This document shows, piece after piece, positions 1-5,285 of a stretch of 15,774 nt of DNA (position 1 is its first letter; every line of letters begins with the position of its first letter). Source of the DNA: CAYQFQ01 sp964416925 (lineage in GTDB: Bacteria; Patescibacteriota; Minisyncoccia; Phycocordibacterales; GWA1-40-21). A program made the position numbers and the translations under genes. The stretch spans positions 1 through 15,774 of the forward strand of contig CAYQFQ010000016.1 of the NCBI GenBank assembly GCA_964416925.1, written 5' to 3'. Below the pieces are notes generated by a model. It worked only from the letters and a program-made list of their open reading frames with translations, was not told where the DNA came from and ran no database searches.

Positions 1-190
1 TCTGAAAGAAGACTTGTCTTATGGAGATCGACATTCCGTGTCGGCACAAAGACTTGCGTCTCGACCGTCTCGGCATCGTGTCTCCTGGCGACAAACCGTC
101 GCGATTGGCCATATCGCCGGAGCCATACGTCCATCGTCCCTCATGGAACGGTAGGAAGCACTCGTCCATCCTTTTTATCTGTCCTGCCTA
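1..190 (-). other. GC-rich leftward transcript, structured RNA or start of a CDS running off the window
   Basis: This stretch is visibly richer in G+C than the rest of the window and lies directly downstream of a good leftward promoter at 193-220. On the minus strand an ATG at 169 opens 56 codons without a stop to the window edge, but a second frame is open for 44 codons from the ATG at about 139, so open frames may only reflect composition. Several short hairpins are visible, such as GCGAC/GTCGC, CGACA/TGTCG, AAGAC/GTCTT and CGTTCC/GGGACG. In AT-rich genomes a GC-rich, hairpin-rich transcribed stretch is often a non-coding RNA. I do not recognise RNase P, tmRNA, SRP or 5S RNA motifs. Either a partial gene or an RNA is possible. 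Confidence 0.35.
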
Positions 191-192
191 AA

Positions 193-220
193 AGTATAGC
201 ACAGTACAGAAAAAAGTCAA
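193..220 (-). promoter_or_regulatory. Sigma70-type promoter reading left
   Basis: On the minus strand TTGACT (220-215) and TATACT (198-193) are separated by 16 bases. Both boxes are close to consensus. Transcription would start near 186 and run into the GC-rich stretch that leaves the window. Confidence 0.6.
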
Positions 221-359
221 GCACTTTTATAATTTAATTACAATAGAGCAAAAAATGGCCATTTAGAGCCACTTAATTTTTATGCAAAAAGGGGTTTACG
301 GAGGCTTCGCCTCCGTAACACAGTCTTCTGTGGGATGAATGTGTGTAAGATTTTTATGG
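221..359. other. Gene-free stretch with perfect hairpins
   Basis: No coding frame is credible here. The stretch holds a perfect 10-bp inverted repeat with a TTC loop at 296-318 (TTACGGAGGC and its complement) and a smaller CACAG/CTGTG hairpin near 319-332. On the minus strand the 296-318 stem is followed, after ACCCC, by five T residues at 290-286. It could therefore end leftward transcripts from the 521-1543 gene, but the offset U-tract makes this a weak terminator. Confidence 0.35.
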
Positions 360-528
360 GCGAGTGGTGACTCGCGCCTCTGCAAAAAAGAACTCCTAGT
401 TCGCACATCTATTTTTCTCTAATGCGAAGTTCTTTATTATAACCATTTTAAGTGATGGAAAGTATATGGAGAGCCTTTATGAGAAGGTGAGGTATATTAA
501 AGAAATGAAAGGATCTGGTTTTATTTAA
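360..528 (+). repeat. Array repeat copy 0, diverged: two hairpins plus peptide tail
   Basis: This is a diverged copy of the last part of the array repeat. It has a first hairpin GCGAGT-ggtg-ACTCGC (360-375), in the position of hairpin A of the other copies. A second stem follows (about 389-433, AGAACT and TTCGCA pairing with TGCGAAGTTCT), in the position of hairpin B. The conserved reading-frame tail comes next. Hairpin B shows no sequence likeness to the other copies, so order and structure are kept rather than bases. The tRNA-like segments of the full copies are not recognisable here. Confidence 0.55.
430..528 (+). pseudogene. Start-less peptide tail, copy 0
   Basis: This is an open reading tail of 32 codons plus stop. 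Its core IITILSDGKYMESLYEKVR matches the tails at 1851, 2704 and 3835 with conservative changes (F/Y, R/K). No ATG, GTG or TTG begins it: the frame is closed by a TAG at 397-399 and contains only internal ATG codons. It ends with TAA at 526-528, overlapping the stop of the convergent gene at 521 by 8 bases. It looks like the 3' end of a gene whose front is missing, or an exon-like module. Function is unknown. Confidence 0.5.
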
Positions 529-1543
529 GTGGTTTTTGGTCAATCCCTATCAGTCTTCCAAACCTATATATTTTACCAAATCTATCTTTCGCTCTTTCAG
601 AAACATTACTATCTCCTGTGTCTGTCGGACGAACGTCACCTATTTTAGGGGGATATACGTTTACCTCCAAATATCCTTTTCTTTTAAACTCTTCGGTATT
701 TAATACAAAATCTGTTTCCATACTATGTTGAACATAAAAACCCGCAGGTTTTAGAACGTTATCCATCCCCTCCTGTACAACTACTTCAAACTTGTCTTTA
801 TTATCATTATACTTACCGCCTTGTTGTGGATTTGGGTACATATAATGAGTATAGATAAAATCAACACTATCTTTTGGTATTAAGACAGCAATATCCTCCC
901 ACGCACCTTGAGCAAATTGAACATTTGGACACTGTTGTTTTATGCTTTCGCCCTGATCGTTTAGATCAACAGCAATTACTTTCGCACCTTTACTGGCAAG
1001 ATATTGTAAAATAAACATACCATGTTCACCGCAACCCACCTCAACTATTGTTTTACCCTCTAACCTCTCTCCAAAAAGTTTATGAATTAAACTAAGAATC
1101 GGTAAATAAAGGTCAGGGCTTTTTTTACCTGTATATTCAGAATACCTATCAAATTCATCAGTTAGTGAATCTATATCTAACCCAAGAGCGGTTCTTTCTT
1201 TTTCAAAAAGCAATTCTTCAAATTGTTGGCCCATATTATTACCACTTAGACCCCATCTTTCGGTTGCCTCACTATCTAAGTCCTGCCTCATATTTTTGAG
1301 TATATCTTCTGTTTCAGGAAGATTTCTCCACTCATCACATCTCCTCCGTTGTTCTTCCTTACTGAATTGTTTGATCTTATCTTTATGTAAACGAACAAAT
1401 AGCTTGAATGGAAAATCAACCTCTTTCAGACGATTGTAAAAGTCGTGCATTTTATCTAGTTCAATGGATGCAAAAATTTCTGATAATAAAATATTACGGC
1501 CTTTTTCAATAACCCCCAGTGTTGATTCTTGTGATTCACTCAT
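521..1543 (-). CDS. Class I SAM-dependent methyltransferase
   Basis: The gene encodes a 340-residue protein. The C-terminal half has a Rossmann-type methyltransferase core. Motif I, the SAM-binding glycine loop, is TIVEVGCGEHG at about 165-175. The acidic end of strand 2 is VIAVDLND at 189-196, and DSVDFIYTHYMY near 225-236 is the motif IV region. The first 140 residues are helical, charged and unlike anything I recognise. The substrate cannot be read from sequence; small molecule, lipid or protein are all open. The ATG at 1543 is preceded by TATATT exactly six bases upstream, which points to a leaderless mRNA. It lies between array repeats and converges on a repeat-encoded peptide tail. It is longer than the other two methyltransferase-like genes of the array and only distantly like them. 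Confidence 0.8.
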   Translation of the reverse strand: MSESQESTLGVIEKGRNILLSEIFASIELDKMHDFYNRLKEVDFPFKLFVRLHKDKIKQFSKEEQRRRCDEWRNLPETEDILKNMRQDLDSEATERWGLSGNNMGQQFEELLFEKERTALGLDIDSLTDEFDRYSEYTGKKSPDLYLPILSLIHKLFGERLEGKTIVEVGCGEHGMFILQYLASKGAKVIAVDLNDQGESIKQQCPNVQFAQGAWEDIAVLIPKDSVDFIYTHYMYPNPQQGGKYNDNKDKFEVVVQEGMDNVLKPAGFYVQHSMETDFVLNTEEFKRKGYLEVNVYPPKIGDVRPTDTGDSNVSERAKDRFGKIYRFGRLIGIDQKPLK

Positions 1544-1549
1544 GTCGTA

Positions 1550-1555
1550 AATATA
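1550..1555 (-). promoter_or_regulatory. Minus-10 box of a leaderless promoter
   Basis: TATATT on the minus strand is followed by six bases and the ATG of the methyltransferase gene, so the mRNA would begin at or next to the start codon. The minus-35 region is weak. Confidence 0.5.
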
Positions 1556-1586
1556 TCAGTTTTTAAACAGATAATAAATAACAAAA

Positions 1587-1943
1587 TTCGATTCCTTTTT
1601 AGGTCAAACCAAAAACATTAAAAATCTTTCAAACGAGCTTTATTTATCAACAGAGTTATAAGAATTTTTTCAGTAGGACCGCGAGTACGCTTATCGAACC
1701 CTACAGGTTCAGTACCCCCATTGGATTTTTCTGTTCATTTCATTCCAGAAAAATGCTCAATGGGGCTTCGATTCCTACCCGCGAGTGATTCATATCACTC
1801 GCTTGGGGGCACAAATTAAAACCGGCTTTCGCCGATTTAATTTGTGCCCCCAACAAGATATTATCATAACCATTTTAAGTGATGATTCTTATATGAGAGA
1901 GATGTTTGAGAAGGTTAGATATATAAGGGAGATGAGTTCATAA
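1587..1943 (+). repeat. Array repeat copy 1, full length
   Basis: The copy starts with TTCGATTCCT (1587-1596) and an A-rich conserved block. A branched palindromic region follows. GTAGGA (1673-1678) pairs with TCCTAC (1773-1778) and encloses three hairpins: GCG-agta-CGC (1681-1690), GAACC/GGTTC (1696-1710) and CCCCATTG/CAATGGGG (1716-1765). Next comes hairpin A, GCGAGTGAT/ATCACTCGC (1781-1802), then long hairpin B (1805-1851), whose arms are GGGGGCAC and GTGCCCCC. The conserved codon tail ends the copy. The copy at 3566 keeps every one of these pairings with different bases. TTCGATTCCTAC plus TGGGGGCACA are exactly the tRNA-Lys 3' end, interrupted by hairpin A. Confidence 0.8.
1851..1943 (+). 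pseudogene. Start-less peptide tail, copy 1
   Basis: This tail has 30 codons and a TAA stop and begins QQDIIITILSDDSYMREMFE. It lacks a start codon and overlaps the end of hairpin B. Against copy 2, seven bases differ over the shared 27 codons; six are third positions and five are silent. This pattern is expected of selected coding sequence. Unlike the other copies, it is followed by a rightward gene rather than a convergent one. Confidence 0.5.
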
Positions 1944-1956
1944 TATAGATTCACTT

Positions 1957-1986
1957 TTGACTGATAGATCTCATTATTGATATAAT
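1957..1986 (+). promoter_or_regulatory. Leaderless promoter of the small membrane gene
   Basis: TTGACT (1957-1962), an 18-base spacer and a perfect TATAAT (1981-1986) lie six bases before the ATG at 1993. This is the strongest promoter in the window. Confidence 0.7.
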
Positions 1987-1992
1987 CAACAG

Positions 1993-2256
1993 ATGAAAAA
2001 AAATATACAAAACATCTCCATCCTTCTATTGGCAGCGATAGTGATACTTTCTATAATAACTTTATTTTGGGGAGGCTTTGCCGTAGGCGGTTTAGTATTT
2101 TTTATTTTTCCAATAATTGTTCCTATCTTAATTCTTTCTATAATCCTGAGTGGTGACTATGATAACAACAAACCATCCATGCCTACATGGTTTAAATTTT
2201 TTTCTATAATAATAATTATTATACTTATAATGGTTTTTGGGCCAAGATTTTTTTAA
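1993..2256 (+). CDS. Small three-helix membrane protein, unknown function
   Basis: The protein has 87 residues and is almost entirely hydrophobic. Probable membrane helices lie at about 8-26, 31-53 and 66-85. A short polar loop (GDYDNNKPSMPTW) separates the last two, and two lysines at the N-terminus favour a cytoplasmic start. A consensus promoter sits so close that the mRNA should be leaderless. It is the only rightward gene of the array and the only one that is not methyltransferase-like. It sits where part of a repeat copy seems to have been replaced. I cannot assign a family. Confidence 0.6.
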   Translation: MKKNIQNISILLLAAIVILSIITLFWGGFAVGGLVFFIFPIIVPILILSIILSGDYDNNKPSMPTWFKFFSIIIIIILIMVFGPRFF

Positions 2257-2316
2257 TAGACACATACTTACTTTTTTCTTTTGATTGAAAAAGCTCGATA
2301 AAATACTCATCGGAGC

Positions 2317-2366
2317 TTCGATTCCTACACGTAAGCAAAATCGTTTGCTTGCTTGAGGGCACATTC
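2317..2366 (+). repeat. Array repeat, partial copy (core, hairpin A and acceptor-like end)
   Basis: This is a truncated copy. It has TTCGATTCCTAC (2317-2328), hairpin A with arms AAGCAAA/TTTGCTT (2333-2350), then TTGAGGGCACA. It lacks the closing branch upstream, which is replaced by the small membrane gene, and it lacks the second arm of hairpin B. It is a fourth independent version of hairpin A with preserved pairing. Confidence 0.6.
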
Positions 2367-2448
2367 TTGTGGGTCACAACTTTTGCCCTTCGTGAACTCA
2401 AGGCAAAGTCGTAGCCCCCGCCTCCCTCGAAGACTCAGTCCGGCCGGC
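2367..2448. other. GC-rich insert in the array, no gene seen
   Basis: This stretch is distinctly GC-richer than its surroundings and matches neither the other repeats nor the genes. It contains small palindromes, such as TTTGCC/GGCAAA around 2375-2407. An open rightward frame passes through it but also runs across the hairpins and the peptide tail, so I do not consider it a gene. Confidence 0.4.
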
Positions 2449-2503
2449 ACATCGCAAAAGAAAACCGCTAAAATTAAAAGCGGTTTTCATATATTTGCGA
2501 TGT
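2449..2503. repeat. Long perfect hairpin
   Basis: ACATCGCAAA (2449-2458) pairs with TTTGCGATGT (2494-2503). Inside it, AAAACCGC (2461-2468) pairs with GCGGTTTT (2480-2487). The hairpin stands just upstream of repeat copy 2 and has no counterpart in copies 1 and 3. No U-tract follows in either direction, so it is not an obvious terminator. Confidence 0.6.
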
Positions 2504-2509
2504 ACCCCA

Positions 2510-2796
2510 GTAGGATCGCGAGTACGCTTATCTCCCTCGACTTTTTCCTCGTCAGTCACTCGGAAAAGTCTGGGCACCAGCTCGCTCCCAAGTCCTCTGA
2601 CTTGGGTCCCGCTCCGCTGTTCGATTCCTACCACGAGCAAATACTTTTGCTCGTTCTGGGGACACAAATTAAAACCGGCTTTCGCCGATTTAATTTGTGC
2701 CCCCAACAAGAGATTATTATAACTATTTTGAGTGATGATTCTTATATGAGAGAGCTGTTTGAGAAGGTGAGGTATATAAGGGAGATGACTATTTAG
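2510..2796 (+). repeat. Array repeat copy 2, with altered inner branches
   Basis: The closing stem GTAGGA (2510-2515)/TCCTAC (2626-2631) and the GCG-agta-CGC hairpin match copy 1. The two following hairpins are replaced by unrelated ones, GACTTTT/AAAAGTC and CCCAAGTC-ctct-GACTTGGG. Hairpin A (ACGAGCAAA with TTTGCTCGT, about 2633-2654) and hairpin B (2658-2704) follow, then the peptide tail. The inner branches can thus be exchanged while the frame of the structure stays. Confidence 0.75.
2704..2796 (+). pseudogene. Start-less peptide tail, copy 2
   Basis: This tail has 30 codons and a TAG stop; its core is IITILSDDSYMRELFEKVR and it ends in REMTI. It overlaps the stop of the convergent methyltransferase-like gene by eight bases, the same overlap as copy 0. 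The frame is open further upstream here, but in copy 3 that upstream part contains a stop. Only the tail is therefore conserved coding sequence. Confidence 0.5.
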
Positions 2797-3535
2797 TCTG
2801 CTCTTGTCCTGAAATAGGTGTTTTGGAAAATATGTATGAATATGCATTATCCTTAATTTCATACACATATGGAAAGATACTCTTGGCAATGTCATGTAAA
2901 GCGTCAGAATGAATACATATAAATAATCCAGCTTCAGGTATTGTACGAAATATTTCTTTTACCAAAGCTTCTGCATATTCTCTATTGCTTATAATTTCAC
3001 GTTCTAAATTTGAACATAAAATATTACCAGAACCATCTGCTTGTTCTAATAGATAAGACAGACCATCTTGTTTAACTGCCTCAGTATGTAAATCATTTTC
3101 TGTATTAATTTCATTTTCATTACGGAAAGGGTCTACTCCAATAACCTTCCCCATAAACCCATTCCTTTTTAGAAAAGCAGCATCTACGCGAAGGGCCATG
3201 TTTCCGCCATTACCAACGTCAACAACAACATCGCTTCCATTAATTTTTTCTTTAAAGGCAGGATGCTCTAATAACTTTTTATAATATTCATCATCCTCGA
3301 ACTTAGCTTTAGACCAATCTACTACATCAGGATGAGAAACTCCTCGTCTCCTCCATTTACCATCTACTAATACTCTTTCCTCAGTGTTCTCGGGTGAAGG
3401 TGTTGCACATTCTTTATAATTACTAATTTTATCACTAAACATTCTATCCCCGGCTCTTATACAAAAATCTTCAAACTTAGTTGCTAAGGCTTTGATTCTT
3501 TCTCTTTCAAGGTCTTGTTGTGGTATGTCTTCCAT
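2789..3535 (-). CDS. Methyltransferase-fold protein (array paralogue A)
   Basis: The 248-residue protein carries a Rossmann methyltransferase-like core. VVVDVGNGGN at about 103-112 stands in the place of the SAM-binding loop and VIGVDPF at 131-137 is the strand-2 acidic motif. From the VDPF motif to the C-terminus it aligns with the gene at 3932-4894: DPF, then TEA, DGLS(Y/F)LL, the INSR/ISNR region, and a shared ISANSED/ICIHSDA strand. The glycine loop is unusual (GNGGN rather than GxGxG), so binding of SAM is likely but not certain. The target is unknown. The ATG at 3535 has TATATT six bases upstream. It is flanked by array repeats 2 and 3. Confidence 0.65.
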   Translation of the reverse strand: MEDIPQQDLERERIKALATKFEDFCIRAGDRMFSDKISNYKECATPSPENTEERVLVDGKWRRRGVSHPDVVDWSKAKFEDDEYYKKLLEHPAFKEKINGSDVVVDVGNGGNMALRVDAAFLKRNGFMGKVIGVDPFRNENEINTENDLHTEAVKQDGLSYLLEQADGSGNILCSNLEREIISNREYAEALVKEIFRTIPEAGLFICIHSDALHDIAKSIFPYVYEIKDNAYSYIFSKTPISGQEQTK

Positions 3536-3541
3536 ATAATA

Positions 3542-3547
3542 AATATA
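3542..3547 (-). promoter_or_regulatory. Minus-10 box of a leaderless promoter
   Basis: TATATT on the minus strand is followed by exactly six bases and the ATG at 3535. No good minus-35 box is seen. Confidence 0.5.
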
Positions 3548-3565
3548 TCATAATCAGTTGAGAAA

Positions 3566-3930
3566 TTCGATTCCTGTTGGGGTTAAACCAAAAACACAAA
3601 AAGACTCTCAAACAACCTTTATTTCTCAACAAAGTTATAAGAATTATTTCAGTAGGACCGTGAGTACACTTATCGACCGTTACACGGTCAGTACCCCCAT
3701 TGGAGATTTTGTTTCATTCCATTTACAAAATCTGCTCAATGGGGCTTCGATTCCTAACGTAAGCAATTCCTATTGCTTACTCTGGGGGCACATTTAAAAA
3801 AGACGCCTGAGCGTCTAATTTTTAAATGTGCCCCCAACAAGAAATTATTATAACTATTTTAAGTGATGATTCTTATATGCGAGAACTGTGGGAGAAGGTG
3901 AGGTATATAAGGGAGATGGGGAAATATTAA
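3566..3930 (+). repeat. Array repeat copy 3, full length
   Basis: This copy has the same order as copy 1, and its two TTCGATTCCT cores are also 180 bases apart (3566 and 3746). Stems are GTAGGA/TCCTA (3652-3657 with 3752-3756), GTG-agta-CAC (3660-3669), GACCG/CGGTC (3675-3689), CCCCATTG/CAATGGGG with inner GATTTTGT/ACAAAATC (3695-3744), hairpin A GTAAGCAAT/ATTGCTTAC (3759-3780) and hairpin B (3784-3835). Compared with copy 1, both partners change together in the small GNG hairpin, the third stem, the inner part of the long stem, hairpin A and the distal part of hairpin B. Confidence 0.8.
3835..3930 (+). pseudogene. Start-less peptide tail, copy 3
   Basis: This tail has 31 codons plus TAA. 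It is nearly identical to copy 2 (ELF becomes ELW, the end is GKY), with most base differences silent. It stops one base before the stop codon of the convergent gene at 3932. There is no start codon of its own. Confidence 0.5.
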
Positions 3931-3931
3931 A

Positions 3932-4894
3932 TTATTCCTCAAGTGTCTTTCCTGTCTCTCTTTCAATATTGACTATAATTTTGTTAAAATATTTTCTTAG
4001 AAATGTGTTTATTCTTTTCCTGACAGATTCAATCTTTTCATCTTTCCTTGCGTGTGAACCTTCGTTGATATATTGTCTAATAGCTGAATAAATTTGGTCA
4101 TAATTACCATCTTTTATTCTACTCAAAATCAACCTGAAATAATGATCGAGTAAGTCTGTTGCATCGTCACGTTCTATTATACCAGCGTTCAAAATTCCTA
4201 AAGAATTTTCATAATCAGTCATTATGATTTTACCCTCTTTTGCAAATTCGGTCACATCCTCTACTAATCTCTTGTAAAAAACCTTTATTTGTCCGAATTC
4301 TTTTTTAAATGGGAACAACTTAGAAGCTTCTTCTTCCAAATCTTCAGAATTTGCAGAGATGTAAAACCCATTTTCTGCAGTCACTCTATATATTTCTTGA
4401 GCGAGTCGCAACAAATAATCTCTTGAATTTATGAGTTGACTATCAATAGATGCTGTCATTGTGTTTGTTGAACCACTTTCTTGCTTTAAAAGAAAGCTTA
4501 GGCCATCCATTTTAAAAAATTTAAATGCCTCAGTGTTTTTCAAATTTCCCAAAACATCAACTTCATTTTCAAATGGGTCGACTAGATCAAATCTATTTAT
4601 TGATTCGATGTACTGTCTAATTCCCGTAGCAACAGGCACTCCAATGTCGCTACAACCGATATCGGTCATCTTATCGCAACCAGAAAATTGTAAAAAAAAC
4701 ATCTTATTTTCTTTAATACACCTTGTCAAATAAGTTACCGATGAATCACTAGACGCTATACCTTCTTTTGTTCCATCTTTAACGATTTCTTCATCTGTCT
4801 TTTTAATAAGCCGTCTTCGTTCTAAATATTTCGGGTCATCAAAGACATCATCAGTATGCTGTTTTATAGTTGGTGTGCTATTGAAATCTTCCAT
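3932..4894 (-). CDS. Methyltransferase-fold protein with extra C-terminal helical domain (array paralogue B)
   Basis: The 320-residue protein has residues 75-210 related to the 2789-3535 protein: MTDIGCSDIG at about 76-85 in the glycine-loop position, FDLVDPFENE at 102-111, DGLSFLLKQ at 130-138 and GFYISANSED at 176-185. Residues 211-320 form an additional charged helical segment absent from the paralogue. The glycine loop departs strongly from the methyltransferase consensus, so the enzyme may be catalytically altered. The ATG at 4894 is preceded by TATATT at six bases. It is the last gene of the array before the island boundary. Confidence 0.6.
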   Translation of the reverse strand: MEDFNSTPTIKQHTDDVFDDPKYLERRRLIKKTDEEIVKDGTKEGIASSDSSVTYLTRCIKENKMFFLQFSGCDKMTDIGCSDIGVPVATGIRQYIESINRFDLVDPFENEVDVLGNLKNTEAFKFFKMDGLSFLLKQESGSTNTMTASIDSQLINSRDYLLRLAQEIYRVTAENGFYISANSEDLEEEASKLFPFKKEFGQIKVFYKRLVEDVTEFAKEGKIIMTDYENSLGILNAGIIERDDATDLLDHYFRLILSRIKDGNYDQIYSAIRQYINEGSHARKDEKIESVRKRINTFLRKYFNKIIVNIERETGKTLEE

Positions 4895-4900
4895 CTAACA

Positions 4901-4906
4901 AATATA
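4901..4906 (-). promoter_or_regulatory. Minus-10 box of a leaderless promoter
   Basis: TATATT on the minus strand lies six bases before the ATG at 4894, the same arrangement as the other array genes. Confidence 0.5.
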
Positions 4907-4948
4907 GCACTTTTTATAAATATAAAAAGTAACTTTAATTTCAGAATG

Positions 4949-5033
4949 TTCGATTCCTATTTGGGTTAAACCAAAAACACAAAAAGTCTCTCAAATGAGC
5001 TTTGTTTCTCAACAGAGTTATAAGAATTTTAAT
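4949..5033 (+). repeat. Array repeat copy 4, cut off at the island boundary
   Basis: This is the first 85 bases of the array repeat: TTCGATTCCT, the GGGTTAAACCAAAAAC block and the CAACAGAGTTATAAGAATTT block. In copies 1 and 3 this block leads into CAGTAGGA and the palindromic region. Here it runs instead into the tRNA-Lys-derived attachment site, which itself contains CAGTAGGA. The change happens at the shared motif, as expected of a recombination junction. Confidence 0.75.
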
Positions 5034-5078
5034 TGTGCCCCCAGTAGGAATCGAACCTACGACCATCTCCTTAAAAGG
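5034..5078. repeat. Distal attachment site (displaced tRNA-Lys 3' end)
   Basis: The sequence is identical over 45 bases to 15720-15764. Read on the minus strand it runs from the anticodon loop (CCTTTTAAGG) through the T-arm (GTAGG, TTCGATT, CCTAC) to the acceptor strand TGGGGGC and discriminator A. The 5' half of a tRNA is absent on the inner side, so this is not a functional tRNA. Confidence 0.9.
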
Positions 5079-5285
5079 AATCCGAAGGAGTGGTTTCTCC
5101 ATAAAAGGCATATAATATATAGTTAAAATTGTATTTTGGTCTTTTTGGGACTGGTCATCCAACGACCTGTTTCCCAACTAAGATGCCCTTCAAATAAATA
5201 CTCTACAATCAACACTTTTAACTAATAAAATAACTCGACTGACTGTAATTGTATCCCGTGTATCAATGATTTACAAGTCATAAAA
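5079..5285. other. Gene-free inner flank of the distal attachment site
   Basis: No gene is seen. Small inverted repeats are present: GGAG/CTCC next to the attachment site, an imperfect AAGGCAT/ATGCCCTT pair, and GGTC/GACC inside GGG/CCC. These are plausible arm sites for a recombinase or accessory factors, but that is inference. Confidence 0.35.

Noticed and set aside
2353..2796. Long rightward open frame of 147 codons
   Set aside because: It crosses the GC-rich insert, all hairpins of repeat copy 2 and the peptide tail. In copy 3 the equivalent frame has a stop in hairpin A. Only the last 30 codons are conserved as coding.
1587..3930. Classical integron attC sites
   Set aside because: The standard RYYYAAC/GTTRRRY box pair was not found at the repeat boundaries and no IntI-type integrase is present. 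The similarity is in concept (folded sites between genes), not in sequence.
5034..5110. A second functional tRNA gene at the distal att site
   Set aside because: Only the 3' half from the anticodon loop is present. The inner side does not supply a D-arm or matching acceptor strand.
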